A stretch of DNA of 64,000 nt from assembly GCA_044226195.1 (NCBI GenBank), contig JBGAHO010000007.1, positions 1-64,000 on the forward strand. Reading direction: 5' to 3'. This stretch comes from RPQJ01 sp044226195. Its GTDB lineage: Bacteria; Pseudomonadota; Gammaproteobacteria; Steroidobacterales; Steroidobacteraceae. Positions 53,335 to 62,020 of the stretch are shown here, in pieces. A model generated the notes under the pieces. It worked only from the letters and a program-made list of their open reading frames with translations. It was not told where the DNA came from and made no database searches. A program made the translations under genes and the position numbers. Every line of letters starts with the position of its first letter. Position 1 is the stretch's first letter.

Positions 53335-54326
53335 GGCTGCCAGGTGAAATCGGTGCCGGTGCTGCCGCTGGCCGCGTCTCCCTTGGCCCCGACCTGCAGG
53401 TGCGTATCGAGCGCCGCGACGCGGCGCAGCAGTTCGAGGTCCCCGCGCAAGGCCAGGCCGAGCTGCACGGTGTCGCCGGTCACTTCCTCGACCGCCACCC
53501 CGCGCACCAGGCTGAGCGACTGCAGGTATTCGAGCAGGGCGGCATAGGCCGCCAGGTCGTTGACGGCACCGATGCGCACGCTGACGCTGCCGACGCCGCG
53601 CGTCGAGCCGGGCGCGTAGCGCGCGGCCAGGGCATCCGCAGCGAGGTCCGCGCCGGTGGCGGCCGGACCGCGCCCCTGGGTCCGGGTGTCGAGCTGGGCG
53701 AAGGACCAGTCGATGCCGGCGCCACTCGCGACGCCGACCAGCACGCCCTGCGCAGCGGCCCCGGGCGCCGCGAGTCGCACGCGTGCGGCGGCGAGGTCGA
53801 CGGGCTGCTGCGGCCAGGCAATGGGCAGGCCGCGCACCTGCGCGGCGCGCTCCAGCTGGTCGCGCTCCGGCGGCCGCTCCGATGCCAGCACCGCACGCGA
53901 ACCGCCGGCCACGGAGGGCACGAACAACTGCACGAGGGTGACCGGCCGCTCGGCGGGCCACAGCGGCAGGCCCGCCTGCTGCAGCAGTTGCTCGACCGCG
54001 CGGCCGTCGAACCCGACCTTGAGCAGGTGATCGGGCGTCACGCTGTACTGCTGGACGTACCGGGACGGGTCCGCCGCGGCCGAGGCGATCGTCGGGTTGG
54101 CGCCGGCATCCCGCCGGCCGGAGGCGCGGACCGCAGCCACCCGCAGCGCCTCGCCGAAGCCCGCGGCGCGATCGGCTTCGGTGCCGCCCTTGAGCGGCAC
54201 ACTCGCCTGGTAGAGGCTCACGTCGGCCACGGCCAGCCCGGGCAGCAGGGCGAGCCAGGCCAGCGCGGCGCGGACCCCGGTGCGGGGGCGTCGCTGGACG
54301 CGGGCGGTCGAGTGGAAATTCGTCAT
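53331..54326 (-). CDS. DUF2066 exported protein
   Basis: A 331-residue protein with a signal peptide ending GLAVA-DVSLYQ (about residue 34). The DUF2066 body follows: RAAGFGEALRVAAVRASGRRDA, YVQQYSVTP and VGFDGRAVEQLLQQAGLPLWPAERPVTLVQL. The family occurs beside purM in gammaproteobacteria and has no known function. It is the first gene of the leftward group with the phosphatidyltransferase and hda. Confidence 0.9.
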   Translation of the reverse strand: MTNFHSTARVQRRPRTGVRAALAWLALLPGLAVADVSLYQASVPLKGGTEADRAAGFGEALRVAAVRASGRRDAGANPTIASAAADPSRYVQQYSVTPDHLLKVGFDGRAVEQLLQQAGLPLWPAERPVTLVQLFVPSVAGGSRAVLASERPPERDQLERAAQVRGLPIAWPQQPVDLAAARVRLAAPGAAAQGVLVGVASGAGIDWSFAQLDTRTQGRGPAATGADLAADALAARYAPGSTRGVGSVSVRIGAVNDLAAYAALLEYLQSLSLVRGVAVEEVTGDTVQLGLALRGDLELLRRVAALDTHLQVGAKGDAASGSTGTDFTWQP

Positions 54327-54337
54327 GATTCAGGCAG

Positions 54338-54366
54338 TTCGGTGCCGGCAGGCGAGCGTGTAAAAT
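54338..54366 (+). promoter_or_regulatory. Candidate promoter of purM
   Basis: TAAAAT (54361-54366, 5 of 6), directly preceded by TG, and TTCGGT (54338-54343) are spaced by 17 bases. They lie in the short gap between divergent DUF2066 and purM. No PurR-like operator is recognisable. Confidence 0.45.
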
Positions 54367-54418
54367 ACCACAGCCTCGCGCGGGACCCCCGGGGCACACC
54401 ACCCCACGGGAGTTGCCG

Positions 54419-55456
54419 ATGGCCGAGACCCAGCCGACCACCACTTATCGCGACGCCGGCGTCGACATCGAGGCCGGCGACGCGCTGATCGAGCGCATCA
54501 AGCCGGCCGTGAAGCGTTCGATGCGGCGCGAGGTCCTCGGCGGCCTCGGCGGCTTCGGCGCGCTGGTCGAGGTCCCGCTCGATCGCTACCGCCGGCCCGT
54601 CATGGTCTCGGGCACCGACGGCGTCGGCACCAAGCTGCGCCTCGCCATCGAGACCGGACGCCACGACACGATCGGCATCGACCTCGTCGCCATGTGCGTC
54701 AACGACGTCGTCGTGCAGGGCGCCGAACCGCTGTTCTTCCTCGACTACTACGCCACCGGCAAGCTCGACGTGTCGGTCGCGGAGCGCGTCATCAAGGGCA
54801 TCGTCGAAGGCTGCCTGCAGGCCGGCTGCGCGCTCGTGGGCGGCGAAACGGCCGAGATGCCGGGCATGTACGAGGGCGAGGACTACGACCTCGCCGGCTT
54901 CTGCGTCGGCCTCGTCGAGAAGGACCGCATCATCGACGGCACGCAGACGCGCGCCGGCGACGCGATCGTCGGCCTCGCCTCCTCCGGCCCGCACTCCAAC
55001 GGTTATTCGCTGATCCGCCGGCTGCTCGCCATGAGCGGCGCCGGCCCGGACACCAAGCTCGACGGCCAGCCGCTGTACGACGCGCTGCTCGCGCCGACGC
55101 GCATCTACGTCAAGTCGATCCTCAAGCTGCTCGAGACGGTGCCCGTGCACGGCGTGGCGCACATCACCGGCGGCGGCCCGACGGGCAACATCCCTCGCGT
55201 GGTGCCGGCCGGTCTCGAAGTGCACATCGACGCCCGCAAGTGGCCGCGGCCCGCGGTGTTCGACTGGCTGCAGCGCGCCGGCAACGTGGCGGGCGACGAG
55301 ATGTACCGCACGTTCAACTGCGGCCTCGGCATGACGGTGTGCGTGCCCGCCGACCGCGCGGACGAAACCGTGCGCATCCTGCGCGCGTGCGGCGAAACCG
55401 CCGACGTGATCGGCGAGGTGAAGACTGGCGACCGCGAAGTCGTGATCCACGGATGA
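54419..55456 (+). CDS. purM: Phosphoribosylformylglycinamidine cyclo-ligase
   Basis: PurM closes the imidazole ring of purines (FGAM to AIR). The 345-residue protein shows the start TTTYRDAGVDIEAGDALIERIKP, VSGTDGVGTKLRLA, the nucleotide loop, GGETAEMPGMY and GLASSGPHSNGYSLIRR, all PurM signatures. The ATG at 54419 is preceded by GGGAG at 6 bases; a TTG two codons earlier is unlikely. It overlaps purN (ATGA). Confidence 0.98.
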   Translation: MAETQPTTTYRDAGVDIEAGDALIERIKPAVKRSMRREVLGGLGGFGALVEVPLDRYRRPVMVSGTDGVGTKLRLAIETGRHDTIGIDLVAMCVNDVVVQGAEPLFFLDYYATGKLDVSVAERVIKGIVEGCLQAGCALVGGETAEMPGMYEGEDYDLAGFCVGLVEKDRIIDGTQTRAGDAIVGLASSGPHSNGYSLIRRLLAMSGAGPDTKLDGQPLYDALLAPTRIYVKSILKLLETVPVHGVAHITGGGPTGNIPRVVPAGLEVHIDARKWPRPAVFDWLQRAGNVAGDEMYRTFNCGLGMTVCVPADRADETVRILRACGETADVIGEVKTGDREVVIHG

Positions 55457-56130
55457 GCACCCCGCGGCTGCCGATCGTCGTGCTGATCTCCGGCCGCGGC
55501 AGCAACCTGCAGGCGATCGCGGAGCGCGCCGGGCGTGGCGAACTGCCGGTCGAGATCCGCTCGGTGGTGAGCGACCAGCCCGAGGCCGGTGGCCTCGCGT
55601 GGTCGGCGGCGCGGGGCCTGCGCACCAGTGTCCTGCAGCCGCGCGACTTTCCCGACCGCGCCGCCTACGGCCGCGCCCTGGCCGACCTCGTCGACGGGTT
55701 CGGGCCCCGGCTGGTGGTGCTGGCCGGATTCATGCGCATTCTGGATGCAACTTTCGTGGACCGCTTCGCCGGCCGGCTGTTGAATATCCACCCGTCGCTG
55801 CTGCCGCGCCATCGCGGCCTGCACACGCATCGACGCGCACTGGAAGCGGGCGAACAAGAACATGGTGCAAGCGTCCATTTCGTCACGCGCGAACTCGACG
55901 GCGGACCGGTCGTCCTGCAGGCCGTCGTCCCGGTGCTGCCGGGCGACGATGAGCCGGCCCTGGCCGCCCGCGTCCTCGCGCAGGAGCACCGCATCTATCC
56001 GCAGGGCATCGAGTGGTTCGCCGCCGGGCGACTCGAGCAGCGTGACGGCGCCGCCTGGCTCGACGGCCGGCGGCTCGATCACCCGGTCGTCGTCGACACG
56101 AGAGCCGGGCATGTGGCGGCGGCTCGCTGA
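55453..56130 (+). CDS. purN: Phosphoribosylglycinamide formyltransferase PurN
   Basis: PurN transfers formyl from 10-formyl-THF to GAR. The 225-residue protein has VLISGRGSNLQAIAE, GFMRIL, the catalytic NIHPSLLPRHRGLHTHRRALEAGEQEHGAS region (Asn, His) and the folate Asp in TRELDGGPVV. Cotranscribed with purM. Confidence 0.96.
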   Translation: MSTPRLPIVVLISGRGSNLQAIAERAGRGELPVEIRSVVSDQPEAGGLAWSAARGLRTSVLQPRDFPDRAAYGRALADLVDGFGPRLVVLAGFMRILDATFVDRFAGRLLNIHPSLLPRHRGLHTHRRALEAGEQEHGASVHFVTRELDGGPVVLQAVVPVLPGDDEPALAARVLAQEHRIYPQGIEWFAAGRLEQRDGAAWLDGRRLDHPVVVDTRAGHVAAAR

Positions 56131-56839
56131 GTCGCTGCTCGCATGCACCGCGGCGGCCGGCATCGCCGGCGCCGCGATCGCGGCCCCCACCGTGACCATG
56201 AAGCCGTACACGGCCCGCTACCAGGTCAGCTACCGCGGCCTGAGCGGCGGCCAGATCGAGGCGAGCTTCCGGCCGGGCACCGCGCCCGGGCAATGGATCT
56301 ACGAGACGCGGGCGTTCCCGAACCTGTTCGGCATGCTCGCGGTCAGCTCGGCCGCCCACGAGCGCAGCACCATGCTGATCGGCCCCGGCGGCGTGGTCCC
56401 GCTCGACTTCACCTTCGACGACGGCTCCGCGCAGTCCGCCAAGGACGTCACGCAGACGTTCGACTGGTCCGCGCGCAAGGTCACGGGCGCCTCCAAGGGC
56501 AAGCCGTTCACGCTCGACCTCACGCCGGGCGCGCAGAACACCGCATCGGTGCAGGCCGCCATGATGGTCGAGCGGCTGAACGGCCGCATGCCGGCCGGCT
56601 TTCGCATCCTCACCGGCGACAACCTGCGCGACTACAAGTACTGGATGGAAGGCACGCAGCAGGTCGTGACGCCTTACGGCCAGGTCGAGGCCGAGGTCTG
56701 GGCAAGCCAGCGCATCGGCTCGGACCGCGTGTCGAAGATGTGGCACGCGCCAGCGCTCGGCTACGTGCCGGTGCAGGCGATCCAGTACCGCAAGGGCACG
56801 CCGGAAGTGCAGATGAAGCTCGTGAGCCTGCAGCGGTAG
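56111..56839 (+). CDS. DUF3108 exported protein
   Basis: A 242-residue protein with a signal peptide ending AIAA-PTVTM (about residue 25). The DUF3108 body follows: YTARYQVSYRGLSGGQIEASF, then ERSTMLIGPGGVVPLDFTFDDGS and DNLRDYKYWMEGTQQV. These proteins are thought to be outer membrane or periplasmic beta-rich proteins; function unknown. The ATG overlaps purN by 20 bases. It is next to purN in many gammaproteobacteria. Confidence 0.9.
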   Translation: MWRRLAESLLACTAAAGIAGAAIAAPTVTMKPYTARYQVSYRGLSGGQIEASFRPGTAPGQWIYETRAFPNLFGMLAVSSAAHERSTMLIGPGGVVPLDFTFDDGSAQSAKDVTQTFDWSARKVTGASKGKPFTLDLTPGAQNTASVQAAMMVERLNGRMPAGFRILTGDNLRDYKYWMEGTQQVVTPYGQVEAEVWASQRIGSDRVSKMWHAPALGYVPVQAIQYRKGTPEVQMKLVSLQR

Positions 56840-56846
56840 GCAGCGC

Positions 56847-59800
56847 GTGAGCCCCTCCGGCATGCCGCCGCGCAGCCTTCGCAACGTCCTGCTGGCGCAC
56901 GTGGCCACGGCCCTCGCCGTGTCGCTGCTGGCCGTGCTGATCGCCTGGGCGGAGCACCGCCAGCAGCAGCGGCAGGTCACCGAGCGCGCCACGCTCGAGG
57001 TCCGCAACGCGGCCCGCCTGCTCGAGAACGACCTCGAGGAGGACTTCGACCGCTTCGACCTCGCCCTGCATTCGGGCGCGTTCTTCGTCGCGCACTATCC
57101 GGGCGGCGAACACGACGAGGATTCACGCATCGATCGGTTGCTGGCGGAGCAGATGCGCATGCTTCCGGAACTGGACGGATTGCGCGTGCTGGACCGCGAC
57201 GGCCGCGTGACCCACGCCAGCCCGGCGGCGCGTCGGTTGGCCAGTGAGGCGGACCTCGCGGCGTACCACCGCCTGCGGGACGACCCGCGCGCCGGCCTCG
57301 TCGTCACGGGTCCCGAGGTCACCCGCGACGCACCGCAGGGGCGGCTCGTGTTCGCACGCCGCGTCGTCGATGCGGCGGGAACCTTTGCCGGCGTCGTCTG
57401 CGCCAGCGTGCCGTCGGGCGGCTTCGAGCGCGCGTTCGTGCGCAACGCCCTCGGGCCCGACTCATCGATTGCGCTGCGCACCGCGCAGTTCGCGCTGGTG
57501 CACCGTCGGCCCGCCGTGCCCGGCAACCTCGGCGCGGTGGGTTCGGTGAACGCCGAGTTGCAGACACTGGTCGGTCCGCAAAGCGAGGGCATCTATACCG
57601 CCACCTCGTCGCTCGATCACGTCCGGCGCATCTACGCCTACCGCAGGTTCGCGCGCTACCCGTTCCTCGTGACGGTGGGTCGCTCCGTGGAATCGGTGCT
57701 CGCCGAAGCGCGCGGCAGCGCCCGCGACGTCACGGTGCTGACCGGCCTGATCCTGCTCGTGACCTGGACGGCCGTGTGGCTGAACTACCGCTCCATCCGT
57801 CGCCGGGCCCTGGCCGAGGCCGCGCTCGAGCAGAGCGAGGAGCGCCTGGTCCTCGCCATGGAAGCGTCGACCGACGGCATCTGGGACTGGCGTCTCGACA
57901 CGGACGAGTCCTACTGCAGCCCGGCCTACTCGCGCACGCTCGGCTACCGCCCCGGCGAGTTGCCGAGCGATGCCCAGGGCAACTGGGTCAACCTGCTGCA
58001 TCCCGACGAGCGCGACGCCACGGTCGCCCGCGCGCACGAGTTGCTGGCGACCCAGGGCGGGTACGACCTCGAATTCCGCCTGCGGTGCCGGGACGGCAGC
58101 TACCGCTGGATCCGCAGCCGCAGCAAGGTGGTCGAGCGTGACGCGCAGGGCCGGCCGCTGCGCGTCGTCGGCACGCACTCCGACGTGACGGTGCGCCGCG
58201 CGATGGAAGAACAGCTGCGCGCCGCGAGCGAGGAACAGGGCGCGATCCTCGAGGCGGCGACCGTCGGCATCGCGCTGGTGCGCGAGCGCCACGTGGTGCG
58301 CTGCAATCGCCGCATGGAGGAACTGTTCGGCTACGGACCCGGCGAGATGCAGGACCAGTGGACCCGTGCCTGGTACCTCGACGAGGCCGGTTACGCGGTC
58401 GGCACGCGCGAGATCGAGGAACTGACGACCCGCGGCGGCACGCGGCTCACCGATCGGTATTTCAAGCGCAAGGACGGCTCGACGTTCTGGGGTCGCACCA
58501 GCGCGCGCCTGCTCGACCAGCAGTTGCCCGCCAAGGGCGTGCTGGTGATCGTCGAGGACATCACACCGGAGCGGGATGCCGAGGTCGCCCTGCGCCACGC
58601 GCGCGACCTCGCCGAAGCCGCGGCGCGCGCCAAGACCGACTTCCTCGCCAACATGAGCCACGAGATCCGCACGCCGATGAACGCGATCATCGGCATGGCG
58701 CATCTCGCCCTGCAGTCCGATCTCACGCCGCGCCAGCGCGACTACCTCGGCAAGATCGAGGGCGCGAGCCAGCACCTGCTCGGCATCATCAACGACATCC
58801 TCGACCTCTCGCGCATCGAGGCCGGCAAGCTGGCGATCGAGCGCGTCGAGTTCGAACTCGACCACGTGCTCGACCGCGTGGCGATGCTGCTGACCGAGAA
58901 GTCCACGGCCAAGGGCCTCGAACTGGTCGTGGACATGGACCCGGCCACGCCGCGCGGCCTGCTCGGCGATTCCCTGCGCCTCGAGCAGGTGCTGCTCAAC
59001 CTCGGGTCGAATGCGATCAAGTTCACCGACCGCGGCGAGGTGGTGATCTCGGTGCGGCTGCTGGCGCGGGCCGGCGATTCGGCCACGCTGCGCTTCGCGG
59101 TGCGCGACACCGGCATCGGCCTCACGCGCGAGCAGCGCAGCCGGCTGTTCCAGGTGTTCGAGCAGGGCGACGTGTCGACCACCCGAAAGCACGGCGGCAC
59201 GGGCCTCGGACTCGCGATCTCGCGTCACCTCGTCGAACTGATGGGCGGCGAGATCGGCGTCGAGAGCTCGCCCGGCAAGGGCAGCAACTTCTGGTTCACG
59301 GTCCAGGTCGGCATCGGCGCGGACGTACCGCGCAGCCTGACGCCGCGACCCGACCTGCGCTCACGCCGCGTCCTCGTCGTCGACGACAACGACACCGCGC
59401 GCACGGTGCTGCACGGCATGCTCGAGAGCATGACGTTCCGCGTCGAAGACGCGTCGTCGGGCGAGTCCGCCGTGACAGCCGTGCGCCGCGCTGCGGCCGC
59501 CGGCGAGCCGTTCGACATCGTCTGCCTCGACTGGCACATGCAGGACCTCGACGGCCTCGCGGTCGCGCGCCAGCTGCGGGATCTCGCGCTGCCGTCGCCG
59601 CCGCACGTGCTCATGATCACGGCCTATGGGCGCGAACAGCTGGCGGAACAGGCGAACGCCGCGGGCGTCGAGGGTTTCCTCACCAAACCGGTGAGTGCCT
59701 CGCTGCTGTTCGATGCCGCGATCCAGGTGCTGGCCGGGGAACGCGGGGCCCCCACGCGGCCGCGGCCCGAGGACCGTCAGCGCGAGATCGCCCTGCTGGC

Positions 59801-60884
59801 GCCGATCCACGGTGCGCGCGTGCTCGTCGTCGAGGACAACGCGCTCAACCAGGAGGTGGCGCGCGAACTGCTGACCGGCGCCGGACTCGTGGTCGACACG
59901 GCGGAGAACGGCGAGCAGGCCCTCGCCCGCCTGCGCGAGGGCGCGTACGACGCCGTGCTGATGGACATGCAGATGCCGGTGATGGACGGGCTCGCGGCCA
60001 CGGTCGCCATCCGCCGCCAGCCGGGCCTCGACACCCTGCCGATCATAGCGATGACGGCGAACGCGATGCCCGACGACGCCCGCCGCTGCCGGGAAGCCGG
60101 GATGAGCGACTACCTCGCCAAGCCGATCGAGCCGGAGACGCTCTGGCGGGTGCTGCTGCGCTGGATTCCGGCCCGCGGCGTCGCGCCCAGCCCACCTGCG
60201 GCTGCGCCCGCCGCGCCGACGCCGGCTCACACCGCGTCACCCGCGTCGACAGCCGACACGGGCACCCTTCCGGTCGCCATCGCGGGACTCGACACGGTGA
60301 CCGGGCTGCACCGCGTGGCCGACAACCCGGGGCTGTACGCTTCGGTGCTGCGCATGTTCGTCGAGGGACACCGGCTCGACGCGGATGAGATCCGTCGCGA
60401 AGTCGCCGCGGCGGACTGGACGGCCGCCGTGCGTCGAGCGCACACCGTGAAGGGCCTCGCCGGCACGATCGGCGCGCAGGAACTGCAGGACCGCGCGCGC
60501 GAGATGGAGAACTGCCTCAAGCAGCCGGAACTGCGGGCCAACGCGTCCGTGGCGATCGCGGCGTTCGCGCGCAGTCTCGCGACGGTGGTGGCCGGCATCG
60601 ACTCGGCGCTGCCGCCGCCGCCGCGCGCGCAACCCGGCGCGCCGCAGACCGTCGACCGGGAGCGGCTGCTGGCCGCCTGCCGCGAACTGCACGCCCTGCT
60701 GGTGACCGACGACATGCGTTCGCAGGACAGCCACGCGCAGCATCGGGAGTTGCTGGATGCCGCGTTCAGCGAGCGGGCGCAGGCGCTCGCCTCGGCCGTG
60801 GAGCAGTTCGACTTCGACGCGGCCCGCCGCGAACTGGTCGCCGCGTGTGCGGACCAGGGGATCGACCTCGCCGCGAAAGCCTAG
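56847..60884 (+). CDS. Hybrid histidine kinase with sensor, two PAS, two receivers and HPt
   Basis: A 1345-residue hybrid sensor kinase, GTG start. One membrane helix (about 13-34), a periplasmic sensor (about 35-290, Cache-like), and a second helix (about 293-313). Two PAS domains follow (about 330-450 and 460-580), then HisKA with His605 in SHEIRTP, an HATPase with N-box Asn722, DTGIGL and GTGLGLAI, receiver 1 with Asp895, receiver 2 with Asp1040 (VLMDMQMPVMDG) and a terminal HPt with His1199 in HTVKGLAG. All catalytic and phosphoacceptor residues are present. The HPt means it can pass phosphate to a separate response regulator; the convergent HD-GYP regulator is a candidate partner. Its 3' end overlaps that gene by 4 bases. 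Confidence 0.95.
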   Translation: MSPSGMPPRSLRNVLLAHVATALAVSLLAVLIAWAEHRQQQRQVTERATLEVRNAARLLENDLEEDFDRFDLALHSGAFFVAHYPGGEHDEDSRIDRLLAEQMRMLPELDGLRVLDRDGRVTHASPAARRLASEADLAAYHRLRDDPRAGLVVTGPEVTRDAPQGRLVFARRVVDAAGTFAGVVCASVPSGGFERAFVRNALGPDSSIALRTAQFALVHRRPAVPGNLGAVGSVNAELQTLVGPQSEGIYTATSSLDHVRRIYAYRRFARYPFLVTVGRSVESVLAEARGSARDVTVLTGLILLVTWTAVWLNYRSIRRRALAEAALEQSEERLVLAMEASTDGIWDWRLDTDESYCSPAYSRTLGYRPGELPSDAQGNWVNLLHPDERDATVARAHELLATQGGYDLEFRLRCRDGSYRWIRSRSKVVERDAQGRPLRVVGTHSDVTVRRAMEEQLRAASEEQGAILEAATVGIALVRERHVVRCNRRMEELFGYGPGEMQDQWTRAWYLDEAGYAVGTREIEELTTRGGTRLTDRYFKRKDGSTFWGRTSARLLDQQLPAKGVLVIVEDITPERDAEVALRHARDLAEAAARAKTDFLANMSHEIRTPMNAIIGMAHLALQSDLTPRQRDYLGKIEGASQHLLGIINDILDLSRIEAGKLAIERVEFELDHVLDRVAMLLTEKSTAKGLELVVDMDPATPRGLLGDSLRLEQVLLNLGSNAIKFTDRGEVVISVRLLARAGDSATLRFAVRDTGIGLTREQRSRLFQVFEQGDVSTTRKHGGTGLGLAISRHLVELMGGEIGVESSPGKGSNFWFTVQVGIGADVPRSLTPRPDLRSRRVLVVDDNDTARTVLHGMLESMTFRVEDASSGESAVTAVRRAAAAGEPFDIVCLDWHMQDLDGLAVARQLRDLALPSPPHVLMITAYGREQLAEQANAAGVEGFLTKPVSASLLFDAAIQVLAGERGAPTRPRPEDRQREIALLAPIHGARVLVVEDNALNQEVARELLTGAGLVVDTAENGEQALARLREGAYDAVLMDMQMPVMDGLAATVAIRRQPGLDTLPIIAMTANAMPDDARRCREAGMSDYLAKPIEPETLWRVLLRWIPARGVAPSPPAAAPAAPTPAHTASPASTADTGTLPVAIAGLDTVTGLHRVADNPGLYASVLRMFVEGHRLDADEIRREVAAADWTAAVRRAHTVKGLAGTIGAQELQDRAREMENCLKQPELRANASVAIAAFARSLATVVAGIDSALPPPPRAQPGAPQTVDRERLLAACRELHALLVTDDMRSQDSHAQHRELLDAAFSERAQALASAVEQFDFDAARRELVAACADQGIDLAAKA

Positions 60885-62020
60885 GACGCGAGCCGGCCGG
60901 CGCGCACCGACGCCTTGCGCTCGAGGATCTCGGGCGTGTCGGCCAGTCGCTCGGCGATCTCGGCGAAGCGCTCGCGCACCGCGAGGAAGGCATCGACCAC
61001 GTCCGGGTCGAAATGCTGGCCGCGGCCGGCGACGATCATCTGCGTCACCTGCGCCATGCTCATGCTTTCCTTGTAGGGCCGGCGCGTGCTGAGCGCATCG
61101 AACACGTCCGCGAGCGCCATCAGCCGCGCGCTGAGCGGGATCGCATCGCCCTTCAGTCCGGCCGGATAGCCGCTGCCGTCCCACTTCTCGTGGTGACAGC
61201 GCGTGATCTCCTTGGCGATCGCGAGGAACTCGATCGGCTGCGCGACGTCGCGCTCCGCGGCCTCGATGGCCTCGCTGCCGAGGCGCGCGTGAGTCTGCAT
61301 GATCGCCCATTCCTCGGGCGTCAGCCGGCCGGGCTTCAGGAGGATGTGGTCGGGAATGCCGACCTTGCCGATGTCGTGCAGCGGCGCCGATTTCGCGAGG
61401 CTGTTGATGTAGCGCGGCGTGAGCTGCGCGGCGTGATGCGGGTGGCTGCGCAGTTGCTCGGCGAGAGCCCGCACGTAGCCCTGCGTGCGCAGCAGGTGAT
61501 TGCCGGTCTCCGTGTCGCGCACGGACGCGAGGCTGGCGAGCGCCATGATGCTCGCGTCCTGGATCATCAGGTTCTCCGCGAGGCGGCGGTTGACTTCCGC
61601 CTCGAGGAACGCGTTCTGGTCCTTCAGCCAGTCGCGCGCCTGCTTGAGCTCGAGGTGCGTGCGCACGCGCGCGAGCACGATCGCCGGCTGGTACGGCTTG
61701 GTGATGTAGTCCACGGCACCGAGCTGCAGGCCTCGCTCCTCGTCGGCCGATGCGCCCATCGAGGTCACGAAAATGACCGGGATGTCGCGCGTCGCCGGGT
61801 TCGCGCGCAGCGTGGCGAGCACGGCGTAACCGTCCATGTCCGGCATCACGATGTCGAGCAGGATCAGGTCGGGCGGCGGGTCGCTGTTCGCGACCTGCAG
61901 CGCGCGCCCACCCGAGTTGGCGACCCGCACCCGGTACCGCGACTGCAGCAGTTCGCCGAGCACCCGCAGGTTGACGGGCTCGTCGTCGGCGACCAGCAGG
62001 GTGTACTCAGGCTGAGCCAT
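60881..62020 (-). CDS. HD-GYP response regulator (RpfG-like)
   Basis: A 379-residue two-component regulator. The receiver (about 5-122) has Asp56 as phosphoacceptor and Lys108 in YITKPY. The HD-GYP domain (about 150-360) has the metal motif LHDIGKVGIP (His215, Asp216), HHEKWDGSGYPAGL with the GYP triad, and DVFDALSTRRPYK. HD-GYP domains hydrolyse c-di-GMP, so this protein would lower c-di-GMP when phosphorylated. It overlaps the hemerythrin gene by 14 bases and is likely translated from the same message. Confidence 0.95.
   Translation of the reverse strand: MAQPEYTLLVADDEPVNLRVLGELLQSRYRVRVANSGGRALQVANSDPPPDLILLDIVMPDMDGYAVLATLRANPATRDIPVIFVTSMGASADEERGLQLGAVDYITKPYQPAIVLARVRTHLELKQARDWLKDQNAFLEAEVNRRLAENLMIQDASIMALASLASVRDTETGNHLLRTQGYVRALAEQLRSHPHHAAQLTPRYINSLAKSAPLHDIGKVGIPDHILLKPGRLTPEEWAIMQTHARLGSEAIEAAERDVAQPIEFLAIAKEITRCHHEKWDGSGYPAGLKGDAIPLSARLMALADVFDALSTRRPYKESMSMAQVTQMIVAGRGQHFDPDVVDAFLAVRERFAEIAERLADTPEILERKASVRAGRLAS

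Noticed and set aside
54327..54418. A purine riboswitch or PurR operator before purM
   Set aside because: The gap is under 100 bases with no riboswitch core and no recognisable operator palindrome.
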